5,370 nucleotides of DNA from Ignavibacteriales bacterium (GTDB taxonomy: Bacteria; Bacteroidota; Ignavibacteria; Ignavibacteriales; Ignavibacteriaceae). This document shows, piece by piece, positions 1 through 5,370 of the stretch. The notes under the pieces are model-generated. The model saw nothing but the letters and a program-made list of their open reading frames with translations. It did not search any database and was not told where the DNA came from. Numbering within the stretch: the first letter of the stretch is position 1; every line of letters starts with the position of its first letter. Location of the stretch: positions 9,020-14,389 of the forward strand of contig PLNZ01000126.1 of the NCBI GenBank assembly GCA_003142915.1, in the 5' to 3' direction. The translations under genes were made by a program, and so were the position numbers.

Positions 1-228
1 TATAATAAATTCTAAATCATCCACAAAAGATTCCATTGTAAATTGACCATCACCGGCAGGGGAAACACCCATACCGCGAATATCATAAGCAACACAATAA
101 TATAAGGATTTTAGCTCATTTATCTGTTTATCCCACATGTGGTGTTCAAACGGAAAGCCGTGAATAAATATTATTGGCTTTCTTTCTGATTTGCCCATAG
201 TAAAAATTTGAATTCCTTGTTTTGGCAT
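1..228 (-). CDS. alpha/beta-fold hydrolase, N-terminal part (cut by window edge)
   Basis: This minus-strand frame runs from an ATG at 228 off the left edge, giving 76 residues without a stop. It shows the start of the alpha/beta-hydrolase fold. A beta-strand ending in HGFP (residues 23-26) is the usual oxyanion-hole loop. It is followed by a His-Met-Trp stretch (30-32), then by DIRGMGVS (49-56), the common D-x-R-G-x-G-x-S segment, then by a helix start with DDL (70-72) that usually precedes the nucleophile elbow. The nucleophile, acid and His of the triad lie outside the window, so neither activity nor substrate can be named. There is no signal peptide, so a cytoplasmic enzyme is likely. A second in-frame ATG at codon 11 is a possible alternative start, but residues 1-10 fit the first strand of related hydrolases, so the first ATG is preferred. 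The upstream GGGTGA is at best a weak ribosome site. The gene is divergent from glgA. Esterases, C-C hydrolases, haloperoxidase-like proteins and lipases all share these motifs. Confidence 0.85.
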   Translation of the reverse strand, partial: MPKQGIQIFTMGKSERKPIIFIHGFPFEHHMWDKQINELKSLYYCVAYDIRGMGVSPAGDGQFTMESFVDDLEFII

Positions 229-281
229 ATTAATCACCCATAATCTTGAAATTTTATCTTATATTTGCAATAAAACAAAAT

Positions 282-296
282 TAAACATTCTGTTTA
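282..296. promoter_or_regulatory. perfect inverted repeat, possible operator
   Basis: TAAACA and TGTTTA form a perfect 6-bp dyad around a 3-bp centre (TTC). The dyad lies about 54 bp before the hydrolase start and about 110 bp before glgA. The size and two-fold symmetry suit a dimeric regulator site close to the hydrolase promoter. In DNA this AT-rich, a dyad of this length can arise by chance, and there is no second copy in the window, so the functional call is tentative. Confidence 0.25.
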
Positions 297-351
297 GCAA
301 ATAAAACTTAACAACAATTAAAAATAAATTGTTTGCAAAATCTTTCGCGGA

Positions 352-380
352 TTGACATTTTAGTTAACTTAATCAATAAA
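352..380 (+). promoter_or_regulatory. candidate sigma-70-like promoter for glgA
   Basis: A perfect TTGACA lies at 352-357. With the standard 17-bp spacer the -10 position is AATAAA (375-380), a 4-of-6 match to TATAAT. The better hexamer TACAAT at 381-386 is 23 bp away from TTGACA, which is too far for the same -35. The -10 would lie 28 bp before the glgA ATG, leaving a short leader. No Bacteroidota-type TAnnTTTG element was found on this strand, so the call rests mainly on the -35 match. Confidence 0.3.
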
Positions 381-408
381 TACAATTATCTCTTAAGACC
401 TTTTCATA

Positions 409-1878
409 ATGAAAATTGCTTTTATATGCTCTGAAGCGGTTCCTTATGCTAAAACCGGCGGTTTAGCAGATGTTGCGGGCTCTCTTCCAAAAGCTCTGGA
501 GCAATTAGGGTGTGAAGTAAAGCTTTTTATACCCAAATATTACTCAATAGAAGAATCTGAATTCGGGTTACATTACAATTGGGAAATTGGCGAAATTCCT
601 ATCAAAATTTATAACCACACACGGTATGCGCATGTTTATCAATCTATTCTACCGGGTTCTTCAGTTGAAGTAAATTTTATTGATTGCCCGCATTATTTTC
701 ACAGAGACCAGATTTATACAGACGGATTTGATGAAGATGAGCGGTTTATACTTTTTTGCCGCGGTGTTATAGAGGCGCTTCAAAGATTAAAATGGTCCCC
801 GGATGTAATTCACTGCAATGACTGGCAAACCGGTTTAATACCGCTATACTTAAAAGAGAATTATGCCTGGGATATATTATTTAAATCAACTGCAACGATC
901 TTTACTATTCACAATATTGGATACCAGGGAAGATTTTCAAGAAATACAGTTAAAAATGCTTTAATCAAAGAAAAATTATTTTATCCTGAAAGCCCGATTG
1001 AATATCAAGGTGATTTTTCTTTTATGAAAACCGCAATAATGTTTTCCGATGTAATAAATACGGTAAGCAAAACGTATGCAAAAGAAATATTAACATCCGA
1101 ATTCGGATGTGGAATGGAAACCGTTTTAATGCAAAGGAAAGATCACCTTTACGGTATTTTGAATGGTGTTGATTATTCAGAATGGGACCCGGAGATTGAT
1201 AAATTTCTACCGTCACATTATTCTTTAAATAATCATGAAGGGAAAGCAAAAAACAAACAATATCTTTTAAACAAATTTGGATTAAAATTTAACAACGATG
1301 TCCCAATTATTGGAATTGTATCAAGAATGGTAAGCCAAAAGGGATTCGACCTGGTAGAAGATGCTTCGAAAGATTTAATGAAGTTAAACGCCCAATGGAT
1401 AATACTCGGAAGCGGCGAGGATCGTTATGAGGAAATGTTTAGAAACCTTCATTTATCTTACCCGGATAAAGTTGCTGTCTACATAGGCTTTAACAACGAA
1501 CTTTCGCATCTTGTTGAAGCTGGTGTTGATATGTTCTTAATGCCCTCTCTTTATGAACCATGCGGCTTAAATCAGATATACAGCTTAAAATATGGTACTG
1601 TACCTATCGTTAGAAAGATTGGCGGTCTTGCCGATACAGTATATGATTGGTTCGAATGTAAATTAAACGGAAATGAAACCGGAACAGGATTCACATTTTA
1701 TAATTATGACTTTAAAGCTCTTCTTGAAACTGTAAAAAAAGCTATTAACACTTTTGCCGATAAGAAAACTTGGGGGAAAATTCAAACAAATGGAATGAAA
1801 GAAAATTTCTCCTGGCAAACATCCGCAGGAAAATATTTAGAATTATATAACGATATTGTAAAAAAGAAAAAATTATAA
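409..1878 (+). CDS. glgA: glycogen synthase, ADP-glucose type (GT5)
   Basis: This cytoplasmic enzyme transfers glucose from ADP-glucose to the non-reducing end of an alpha-1,4-glucan and is the chain-elongating step of bacterial glycogen synthesis. At 489 residues it is close to the usual family length (E. coli GlgA is 477). The N-terminal GT5 domain (about 1-245) begins with the diagnostic KTGGLADV (15-22), which binds the sugar nucleotide, and contains HNIGYQG (168-174). NGVD (252-255) marks the domain junction. The C-terminal GT-B domain has SRMVSQKG (305-312), whose Arg306 and Lys311 match the phosphate-binding pair. It also has EPCGLNQIY (383-391) with the conserved Glu383, then RKIGGLADTV (402-411). 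As in E. coli GlgA, a Tyr stands where the E-x7-E motif of other GT-B enzymes has its second Glu. The end (FSWQTSAGKYLELY) is typical. No frameshift or missing key residue was seen. The ATG gives the canonical MKIAFICSE start; no Shine-Dalgarno sequence precedes it. A TPR-like gene follows after 53 bp with no clear terminator between them. Confidence 0.97.
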   Translation: MKIAFICSEAVPYAKTGGLADVAGSLPKALEQLGCEVKLFIPKYYSIEESEFGLHYNWEIGEIPIKIYNHTRYAHVYQSILPGSSVEVNFIDCPHYFHRDQIYTDGFDEDERFILFCRGVIEALQRLKWSPDVIHCNDWQTGLIPLYLKENYAWDILFKSTATIFTIHNIGYQGRFSRNTVKNALIKEKLFYPESPIEYQGDFSFMKTAIMFSDVINTVSKTYAKEILTSEFGCGMETVLMQRKDHLYGILNGVDYSEWDPEIDKFLPSHYSLNNHEGKAKNKQYLLNKFGLKFNNDVPIIGIVSRMVSQKGFDLVEDASKDLMKLNAQWIILGSGEDRYEEMFRNLHLSYPDKVAVYIGFNNELSHLVEAGVDMFLMPSLYEPCGLNQIYSLKYGTVPIVRKIGGLADTVYDWFECKLNGNETGTGFTFYNYDFKALLETVKKAINTFADKKTWGKIQTNGMKENFSWQTSAGKYLELYNDIVKKKKL

Positions 1879-1931
1879 AATAAAAGTGCTGTTGTAAGGT
1901 ACCCCAAAAATTAAAATAATTTTCTCCAATT

Positions 1932-2471
1932 ATGGATTCCAAACTAAAACAAGATATGGAAGAAATATTCAGGACTTCTAATTCACCCAATGAATTATTC
2001 GATACATTCAGGGTTGCAATAGAAAGAAAAATAAATAATGAAGAATTATATAAAATTTTGCTCCGTAATAAAGCTCTTTCCGTCGATGAAATTATCATGT
2101 TTACTGAGAAAATTTGTAAAGAATTCCCTGAACTTTCCTATCATATATATTTTTGTGTCGGTCAATTATTAGAATCCATTTCAACATACGGCAAGCATAA
2201 CGAAAGCGCACTTCAATACTTTGAAAAGGCTGCTGATATTAAACCCGGGTCCGAGGAACCATATCTTGCAATTGCAAAGATGTACAATAATGAACTTAAC
2301 ATTCCGGGATTTGAAACAGTAACAAAAATAATTGAAGACGGTATAGCGCGGGTGAAAATAAAAAGCTCACTCTGTTTTGCGCTTGCCGGACTTTTAATAA
2401 AAAAGGGAGAAAAAGAAAAGGGCTTGAACTTTAAAAAACTGGGAGAGATTTATTTGAGAGAAGGAAATTAA
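1932..2471 (+). CDS. TPR-like helical-repeat protein, function unknown
   Basis: This 179-residue protein is not recognised as a named family. It has no signal peptide or membrane segment, so it is probably cytoplasmic. The first 70 residues are charged and predicted helical. From about residue 71 the pattern is TPR-like. One repeat spans about 73-106 and ends in ALQYFEKAADIKP (93-105), with the expected small-aromatic-small-Pro spacing. A second degenerate repeat runs about 110-144, starting at the Pro-Tyr-Leu-Ala-Ile-Ala stretch. A third runs about 145-177, with CFALAGLLIKKGEKEKGL. TPR arrays usually bind proteins; no catalytic motif is visible. The gene is 53 bp downstream of glgA on the same strand with no obvious terminator between, so cotranscription is likely and a link to glycogen metabolism is possible, but that is inference from position only. 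Translation is taken from the first ATG; Met9 is an alternative. The upstream sequence TTTTCTCCAATT has no Shine-Dalgarno motif. Confidence 0.8.
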   Translation: MDSKLKQDMEEIFRTSNSPNELFDTFRVAIERKINNEELYKILLRNKALSVDEIIMFTEKICKEFPELSYHIYFCVGQLLESISTYGKHNESALQYFEKAADIKPGSEEPYLAIAKMYNNELNIPGFETVTKIIEDGIARVKIKSSLCFALAGLLIKKGEKEKGLNFKKLGEIYLREGN

Positions 2472-2494
2472 AACTTATCTCTAATAATTTTTTT
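2456..2494 (+). terminator. candidate intrinsic terminator at end of the glgA-TPR unit
   Basis: GAGAGAAG (2456-2463) can pair with CTTATCTC (2474-2481) through 7 of 8 positions around a 10-nt A-rich loop. After six further bases comes a run of seven T (2488-2494). The stem covers the last codons and stop of the TPR gene, and the T-run overlaps the stop codon of the convergent patatin gene. The stem is AT-rich with one mismatch, and the gap before the T-run is longer than ideal, so it would be weak. On the minus strand no T-run follows the hairpin, so it looks one-directional. Confidence 0.35.
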
Positions 2495-5201
2495 AATAGT
2501 AATAACCTATCGAAAAATAAAAGAATGTATCCCCAAAACTAAGCGGATTTTTAGGCAGGTTTTTAACAAATAAGAAGCTTTTCCCGGTTGAAAAATCTGC
2601 AGGTCCTATCGGTGTATCAAAAGACAACGATGCACCGATGCCGTGTCTTAAATCTGCGAAATGAATTTCTTCCGGCTCCGTCCAGGTAGATCCAAGATCA
2701 TATCTTAACTTAAAATAGGTATCAAAAAAAATTTTGAAAGGAATTTCATACCGGTACTCGAGCGAAGTTAGAAAAATCTGCCTTCCTCTGAATTCATTAT
2801 CTCTCATACCGAAAAAACTGCTTTGACCGCCAAGTGAATACTGTTCGCTAAGTGGGAGAGTGTTATCCGCAAAGCCCATCATAACCCTGGGCGATAATGT
2901 TTGTACACCGGCAAAAGTAAAATATCCTTTATAATCGAAATTAAAATTCGTATAACCTACACTTCCTCCCAAAATTTTCCCTGCCAATTCATACTCACCT
3001 TTAAAATAAAATCCTTTTAGAGGATAAGGGTATCTATCCTGGGTATCTATTGTAGAGCTTGCTTTTATTGATACAATTTTGATATTATATGGCACAACTG
3101 TCTGCGGCTGAAGATTATCAACATCGTCGAATTGATATTTACCCTCAAAAATCAAATTGCCAAAACGCTCTACTTGTGTACCTACAGAAAAAGATCCACC
3201 GTAAAATGTCTGGTTGTATTCGCCTGTTTGATCCCGGGTAAACGTTGAAGCAGAAGTTGATGGAACATCTGCATATGTATATATATCTTCGCTTCTGTAA
3301 AATGCATTAACCTTATAAGTAAGATATGTATTAAAAATTCTGTATGCTTTTTGTTCTAAACTCACTGCTCTCTCCCTTGAACTTTCGAACAAAAGTAATC
3401 CTAATTCGGTACCGCTTCCAAAAAGATTTTCATTAACAAAATCGAGACTCAATTGTACTTTATCTTCGTTATCTACTCTAAAACCCACCCTTACTAGGTT
3501 TTCAGGTTTTTCTCTAACTTGAATTAACAGGATGTTTTTGCCGTTATTCCTCTTGATGTTAAGAAATATATCATCAAATAAATTAGTGCTGCGTAAATTT
3601 ATCAGCCCTTGTTCTATGTTCCTATAATTAAAATAATCCCCCTCCTTCAGTGGTATCTCGCGTGTTATAATTGAAGAACTGGTATAGCTATTCCCTTCTA
3701 TTTCAATTCCCGATATTTTACCCTCGTCAAAACTTAAGCTCAATTCAGTTGAATCTTGATCGAAGCTTACTTCTCTAAGTTCAGCTAAAGAATAACCTTT
3801 CTCTCTATATAAATTCAATATTTGAATTATTTTCGAAACTATTTTTTCGGCATTATATGGTTTATTAAGCAGTGGTGTTAGTAGCGAATCAACATGGTAT
3901 TTATTAATTAATGTAATTCCATTACATATTACTTTTTGTATTACCGGATTGTATTCATAAATAAACTTTAATGTGGAATACGTAGGATAAAAATTAACTA
4001 TCACTTTTATGTCTTTATAAATACCCTTGGAATAAAGTGAATAAATATCTGTTAATATTTCTATATTGGATACGGAATCCCTGGTAGAATATTTTTGTAA
4101 AAATGGTTCTTCCACGTCGGAAGCATTCTTGTCAAGTAAAATGTTTTTTATATAATATTCATTGATATTCAAATTCTTCCTAAACACTGAGTCTATTCCT
4201 GATTTTATACCGGCTAAACGAGGAAGCGTAGATTGATATCCCTCAGCAATTACTGCTTCTATATCGGAAAAGTCATTATTTGTTCTTTCTTTTAAATTTG
4301 GAGCAATAACATCGTTTGCAGAATCTAGTTGATATTCATCTAATAGTTTCATCGGAATACTGACAACCTGATCGGCGACTGCCCAGGGAAGAGAAAGCTC
4401 ACTTTCCGTGTGCAACGGACTCGTAGTATTGACTGCAATTACAAAATCAGCTCCTAAACTTAATGACGCCTTCACCGGGATATTTGCAACCAGCCCGCCG
4501 TCTACTAATAAAAGCGAATCTATTTTAATAGGCGACAATAAAAACGAAACACTTGAGCTGGCTCGCATCGCTTCACTTAAAGAACCCTTTCCAATTATTA
4601 CCAGCTGGCCGGTAACAAGATCGGTACATACAGCTCTAAATTTCCCATTCAATTCATCAAAGCTTGAATCAACATGAATTGGCGCCTGAAATGCAAGAAG
4701 ATTCAAAAAACTCGCCATTTTCTGGCCGTTATTTAATGACGTTGGCAAAATCGGTTTAAATCCTTCCCAACGTAAAGAAAAAATAGCTTTGTCTTCGGTA
4801 ATTTTTTGATCTACAAATAACTCACTCCTGTTGGTTTCTCTATCTGACGCAAGAAGCGCATCCCAATCAGTATTCACTATAATTGAATCAATTTGATCAA
4901 AGCTATATCCGGCAGCATATAATCCGCCAACTATACTGCCCATGCTTGTTCCGGTTATGATATTGATTGGAATATCAGCTTCTTTTAAAGCTCTAAGAAC
5001 ACCTACTTGAGATAGCCCTCTAGCCCCTCCTCCGCTTAATACTACCGCTACTTCAGGTTCCTGTTTGGGAATTGTTTTTGTTAAACCGAAAGGTAAGTTT
5101 TCTGTTCTGCACTCAACCGAAATTACTTTTGTTGTTTGCGCAAAAGAACGGGAAATTAAAAACAATAAGATAAAAAAAACTATTTTTTTAGAGATAGCCA
5201 T
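2493..5201 (-). CDS. secreted patatin-like phospholipase fused to POTRA and Omp85-type beta-barrel (type Vd-like)
   Basis: This 902-residue envelope protein is predicted to be an outer-membrane lipolytic enzyme that carries its own translocator. Residues 1-21 are a signal peptide (two Lys, then a hydrophobic core, Ser-Phe-Ala before the predicted cut at Gln22). The patatin domain (about 48-330) is intact: oxyanion loop GGGARG (57-62), nucleophile elbow GTSMG (84-88) with Ser86, and DGG (234-236) with Asp234 completing the Ser-Asp dyad. Patatins hydrolyse acyl esters of phospholipids; the substrate here is unknown. Three consecutive segments then resemble POTRA domains (about 349-419, 420-494, 495-566). 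The barrel runs from about 567 to the end, opening with NENLFGSG (590-597) and closing with an aromatic-rich strand ending in GYYY, consistent with a terminal beta-signal. The domain order matches type Vd autotransporters such as PlpD (728 residues, one POTRA), but this protein is longer. At the lid-loop position GGQSS is followed by FFGM (796-799), where Omp85 proteins usually have VRGF/Y. The gene starts 13 nt after the putative yidC; no Shine-Dalgarno sequence is visible, only an A-rich leader. Confidence 0.93.
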   Translation of the reverse strand: MAISKKIVFFILLFLISRSFAQTTKVISVECRTENLPFGLTKTIPKQEPEVAVVLSGGGARGLSQVGVLRALKEADIPINIITGTSMGSIVGGLYAAGYSFDQIDSIIVNTDWDALLASDRETNRSELFVDQKITEDKAIFSLRWEGFKPILPTSLNNGQKMASFLNLLAFQAPIHVDSSFDELNGKFRAVCTDLVTGQLVIIGKGSLSEAMRASSSVSFLLSPIKIDSLLLVDGGLVANIPVKASLSLGADFVIAVNTTSPLHTESELSLPWAVADQVVSIPMKLLDEYQLDSANDVIAPNLKERTNNDFSDIEAVIAEGYQSTLPRLAGIKSGIDSVFRKNLNINEYYIKNILLDKNASDVEEPFLQKYSTRDSVSNIEILTDIYSLYSKGIYKDIKVIVNFYPTYSTLKFIYEYNPVIQKVICNGITLINKYHVDSLLTPLLNKPYNAEKIVSKIIQILNLYREKGYSLAELREVSFDQDSTELSLSFDEGKISGIEIEGNSYTSSSIITREIPLKEGDYFNYRNIEQGLINLRSTNLFDDIFLNIKRNNGKNILLIQVREKPENLVRVGFRVDNEDKVQLSLDFVNENLFGSGTELGLLLFESSRERAVSLEQKAYRIFNTYLTYKVNAFYRSEDIYTYADVPSTSASTFTRDQTGEYNQTFYGGSFSVGTQVERFGNLIFEGKYQFDDVDNLQPQTVVPYNIKIVSIKASSTIDTQDRYPYPLKGFYFKGEYELAGKILGGSVGYTNFNFDYKGYFTFAGVQTLSPRVMMGFADNTLPLSEQYSLGGQSSFFGMRDNEFRGRQIFLTSLEYRYEIPFKIFFDTYFKLRYDLGSTWTEPEEIHFADLRHGIGASLSFDTPIGPADFSTGKSFLFVKNLPKNPLSFGDTFFYFSIGYYY

Positions 5202-5214
5202 TTACTTATTTTTA

Positions 5215-5370
5215 TTAGCGTTTTCTTTTCTGTTGCTGTGCCTTCGTGTTTTGTTCTGCAGCCTCCATCATCCTCGACATAAATCCTTTGCTCTTTTTGG
5301 GATTTTTCACCGGTACCAGCTCCATCCCATCATGTTTCTGATTAATATAATATTGCTGCGCTATTGAAAA
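5215..5370 (-). CDS. yidC: probable YidC/Oxa1 membrane insertase, C-terminal 51 residues (cut by window edge)
   Basis: An open minus-strand frame enters at the right edge and ends with TAA at 5215-5217. It is too short to be obvious by length, but its content is telling. It begins with FSIAQQYYINQK, which resembles the end of the last transmembrane helix of YidC (E. coli has TIIQQQLIYR there). It continues as a polar tail of about 40 residues with 11 Lys/Arg and 4 acidic residues, ending QQQKRKR. A basic C-terminal tail after the last helix is common in YidC/Oxa1 proteins, where it contacts the ribosome. YidC inserts proteins into the inner membrane, alone or with SecYEG. The stop lies 13 nt before the patatin-barrel gene, so the two are probably cotranscribed. 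Because only about a dozen residues carry family signal, another membrane protein with a basic tail remains possible. Confidence 0.7.
   Translation of the reverse strand, partial: FSIAQQYYINQKHDGMELVPVKNPKKSKGFMSRMMEAAEQNTKAQQQKRKR

Larger units (their letters stand above)
229..408. other. divergent intergenic region, AT-rich
   Basis: These 180 bp separate the divergently transcribed hydrolase and glgA genes, so promoters for both should lie here. The region is very AT-rich. It contains a perfect 15-bp dyad (282-296), a consensus TTGACA (352-357) and an 8-bp palindrome AGTTAACT (362-369). I see no small ORF with family resemblance, no RNA gene and no riboswitch-like structure. Confidence 0.7.

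Noticed and set aside
265..307. Two imperfect direct copies of GCAA(A)TAAAAC in the intergenic region
   Set aside because: Only about ten bases are shared, in A-rich DNA, with one indel and no third copy; this is not distinguishable from low complexity.
362..369. Palindrome AGTTAACT within the spacer of the candidate glgA promoter
   Set aside because: It is only 8 bp and does not extend further; this is expected by chance in AT-rich sequence.
1022..1249. 75-codon open frame on the minus strand inside glgA
   Set aside because: It lies wholly within conserved glgA coding sequence, and its translation shows no domain or family resemblance.
1879..1931. Possible terminator between glgA and the TPR gene
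   Set aside because: Apart from the 6-bp palindrome GGTACC there is no stable stem followed by a T-run, so the two genes are treated as cotranscribed.
1745..2098. 117-codon open frame on the minus strand across the glgA end and TPR gene start
   Set aside because: It overlaps two supported genes, and its product is a Phe/Ser/Ile-rich string expected from reading AT-rich coding DNA backwards.
4408..4677. 89-codon open frame on the plus strand inside the patatin domain
   Set aside because: It is antisense to the catalytic region of the patatin gene, including DGG, with no recognisable protein features of its own.
5065..5367. 100-codon open frame on the plus strand near the right edge
   Set aside because: It is antisense to the patatin signal peptide and to the putative yidC tail. 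Its hydrophobic stretch is the complement of Lys/Glu-rich or A-rich sequence, and the minus-strand reading has family support.
1..5370. tRNA, rRNA, CRISPR, insertion-sequence or phage features
   Set aside because: No cloverleaf, repeat-spacer pattern, transposase or integrase motifs, or terminal repeats were seen on either strand.

Overview
This is a low-GC window with four clear gene products and two genes cut by the window edges. Protein family content and style suggest a member of the Bacteroidota/Ignavibacteriota-Chlorobi assemblage. The reasons are AT-rich intergenic DNA, no Shine-Dalgarno sequence before any complete gene, TAA at all four visible stop codons, and a secreted patatin-Omp85 outer-membrane protein. 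The assignment to Ignavibacteria-like bacteria is an inference from style, not from a marker gene.

Layout, left to right. (1) Positions 1-228, minus strand: the N-terminal 76 codons of an alpha/beta-hydrolase, cut by the left edge. (2) Positions 229-408: a 180-bp AT-rich divergent intergenic region. It holds a possible sigma-70-like promoter towards glgA and a 15-bp perfect dyad that could be an operator. (3) Positions 409-1878, plus strand: glgA, glycogen synthase of family GT5, with its signature motifs present. (4) Positions 1932-2471, plus strand: a 179-residue cytoplasmic TPR-like protein of unknown function, 53 bp after glgA and probably cotranscribed with it. (5) Positions 2456-2494: a candidate intrinsic terminator for the plus-strand pair, whose T-run reaches into the end of the opposing gene. 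(6) Positions 2493-5201, minus strand: a 902-residue exported protein with a signal peptide, a catalytically intact patatin domain, what look like three POTRA domains and a C-terminal Omp85-type beta-barrel. (7) Positions 5215-5370, minus strand: the last 51 codons of what is most likely yidC, the inner-membrane insertase, ending 13 nt before the patatin-barrel gene.

Two themes emerge. The left half is glycogen synthesis plus an uncharacterised helical-repeat partner gene. The right half is envelope biogenesis: an inner-membrane insertase gene (yidC) appears to be transcribed together with a large outer-membrane lipase-translocator fusion. That fusion protein is the most interesting item here. 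It resembles type Vd (PlpD-like) patatin autotransporters, but it appears to carry three POTRA domains rather than one, and its barrel lacks the usual arginine of the VRGF/Y lid-loop motif. No RNA genes, CRISPR arrays, insertion sequences or other mobile elements were seen.
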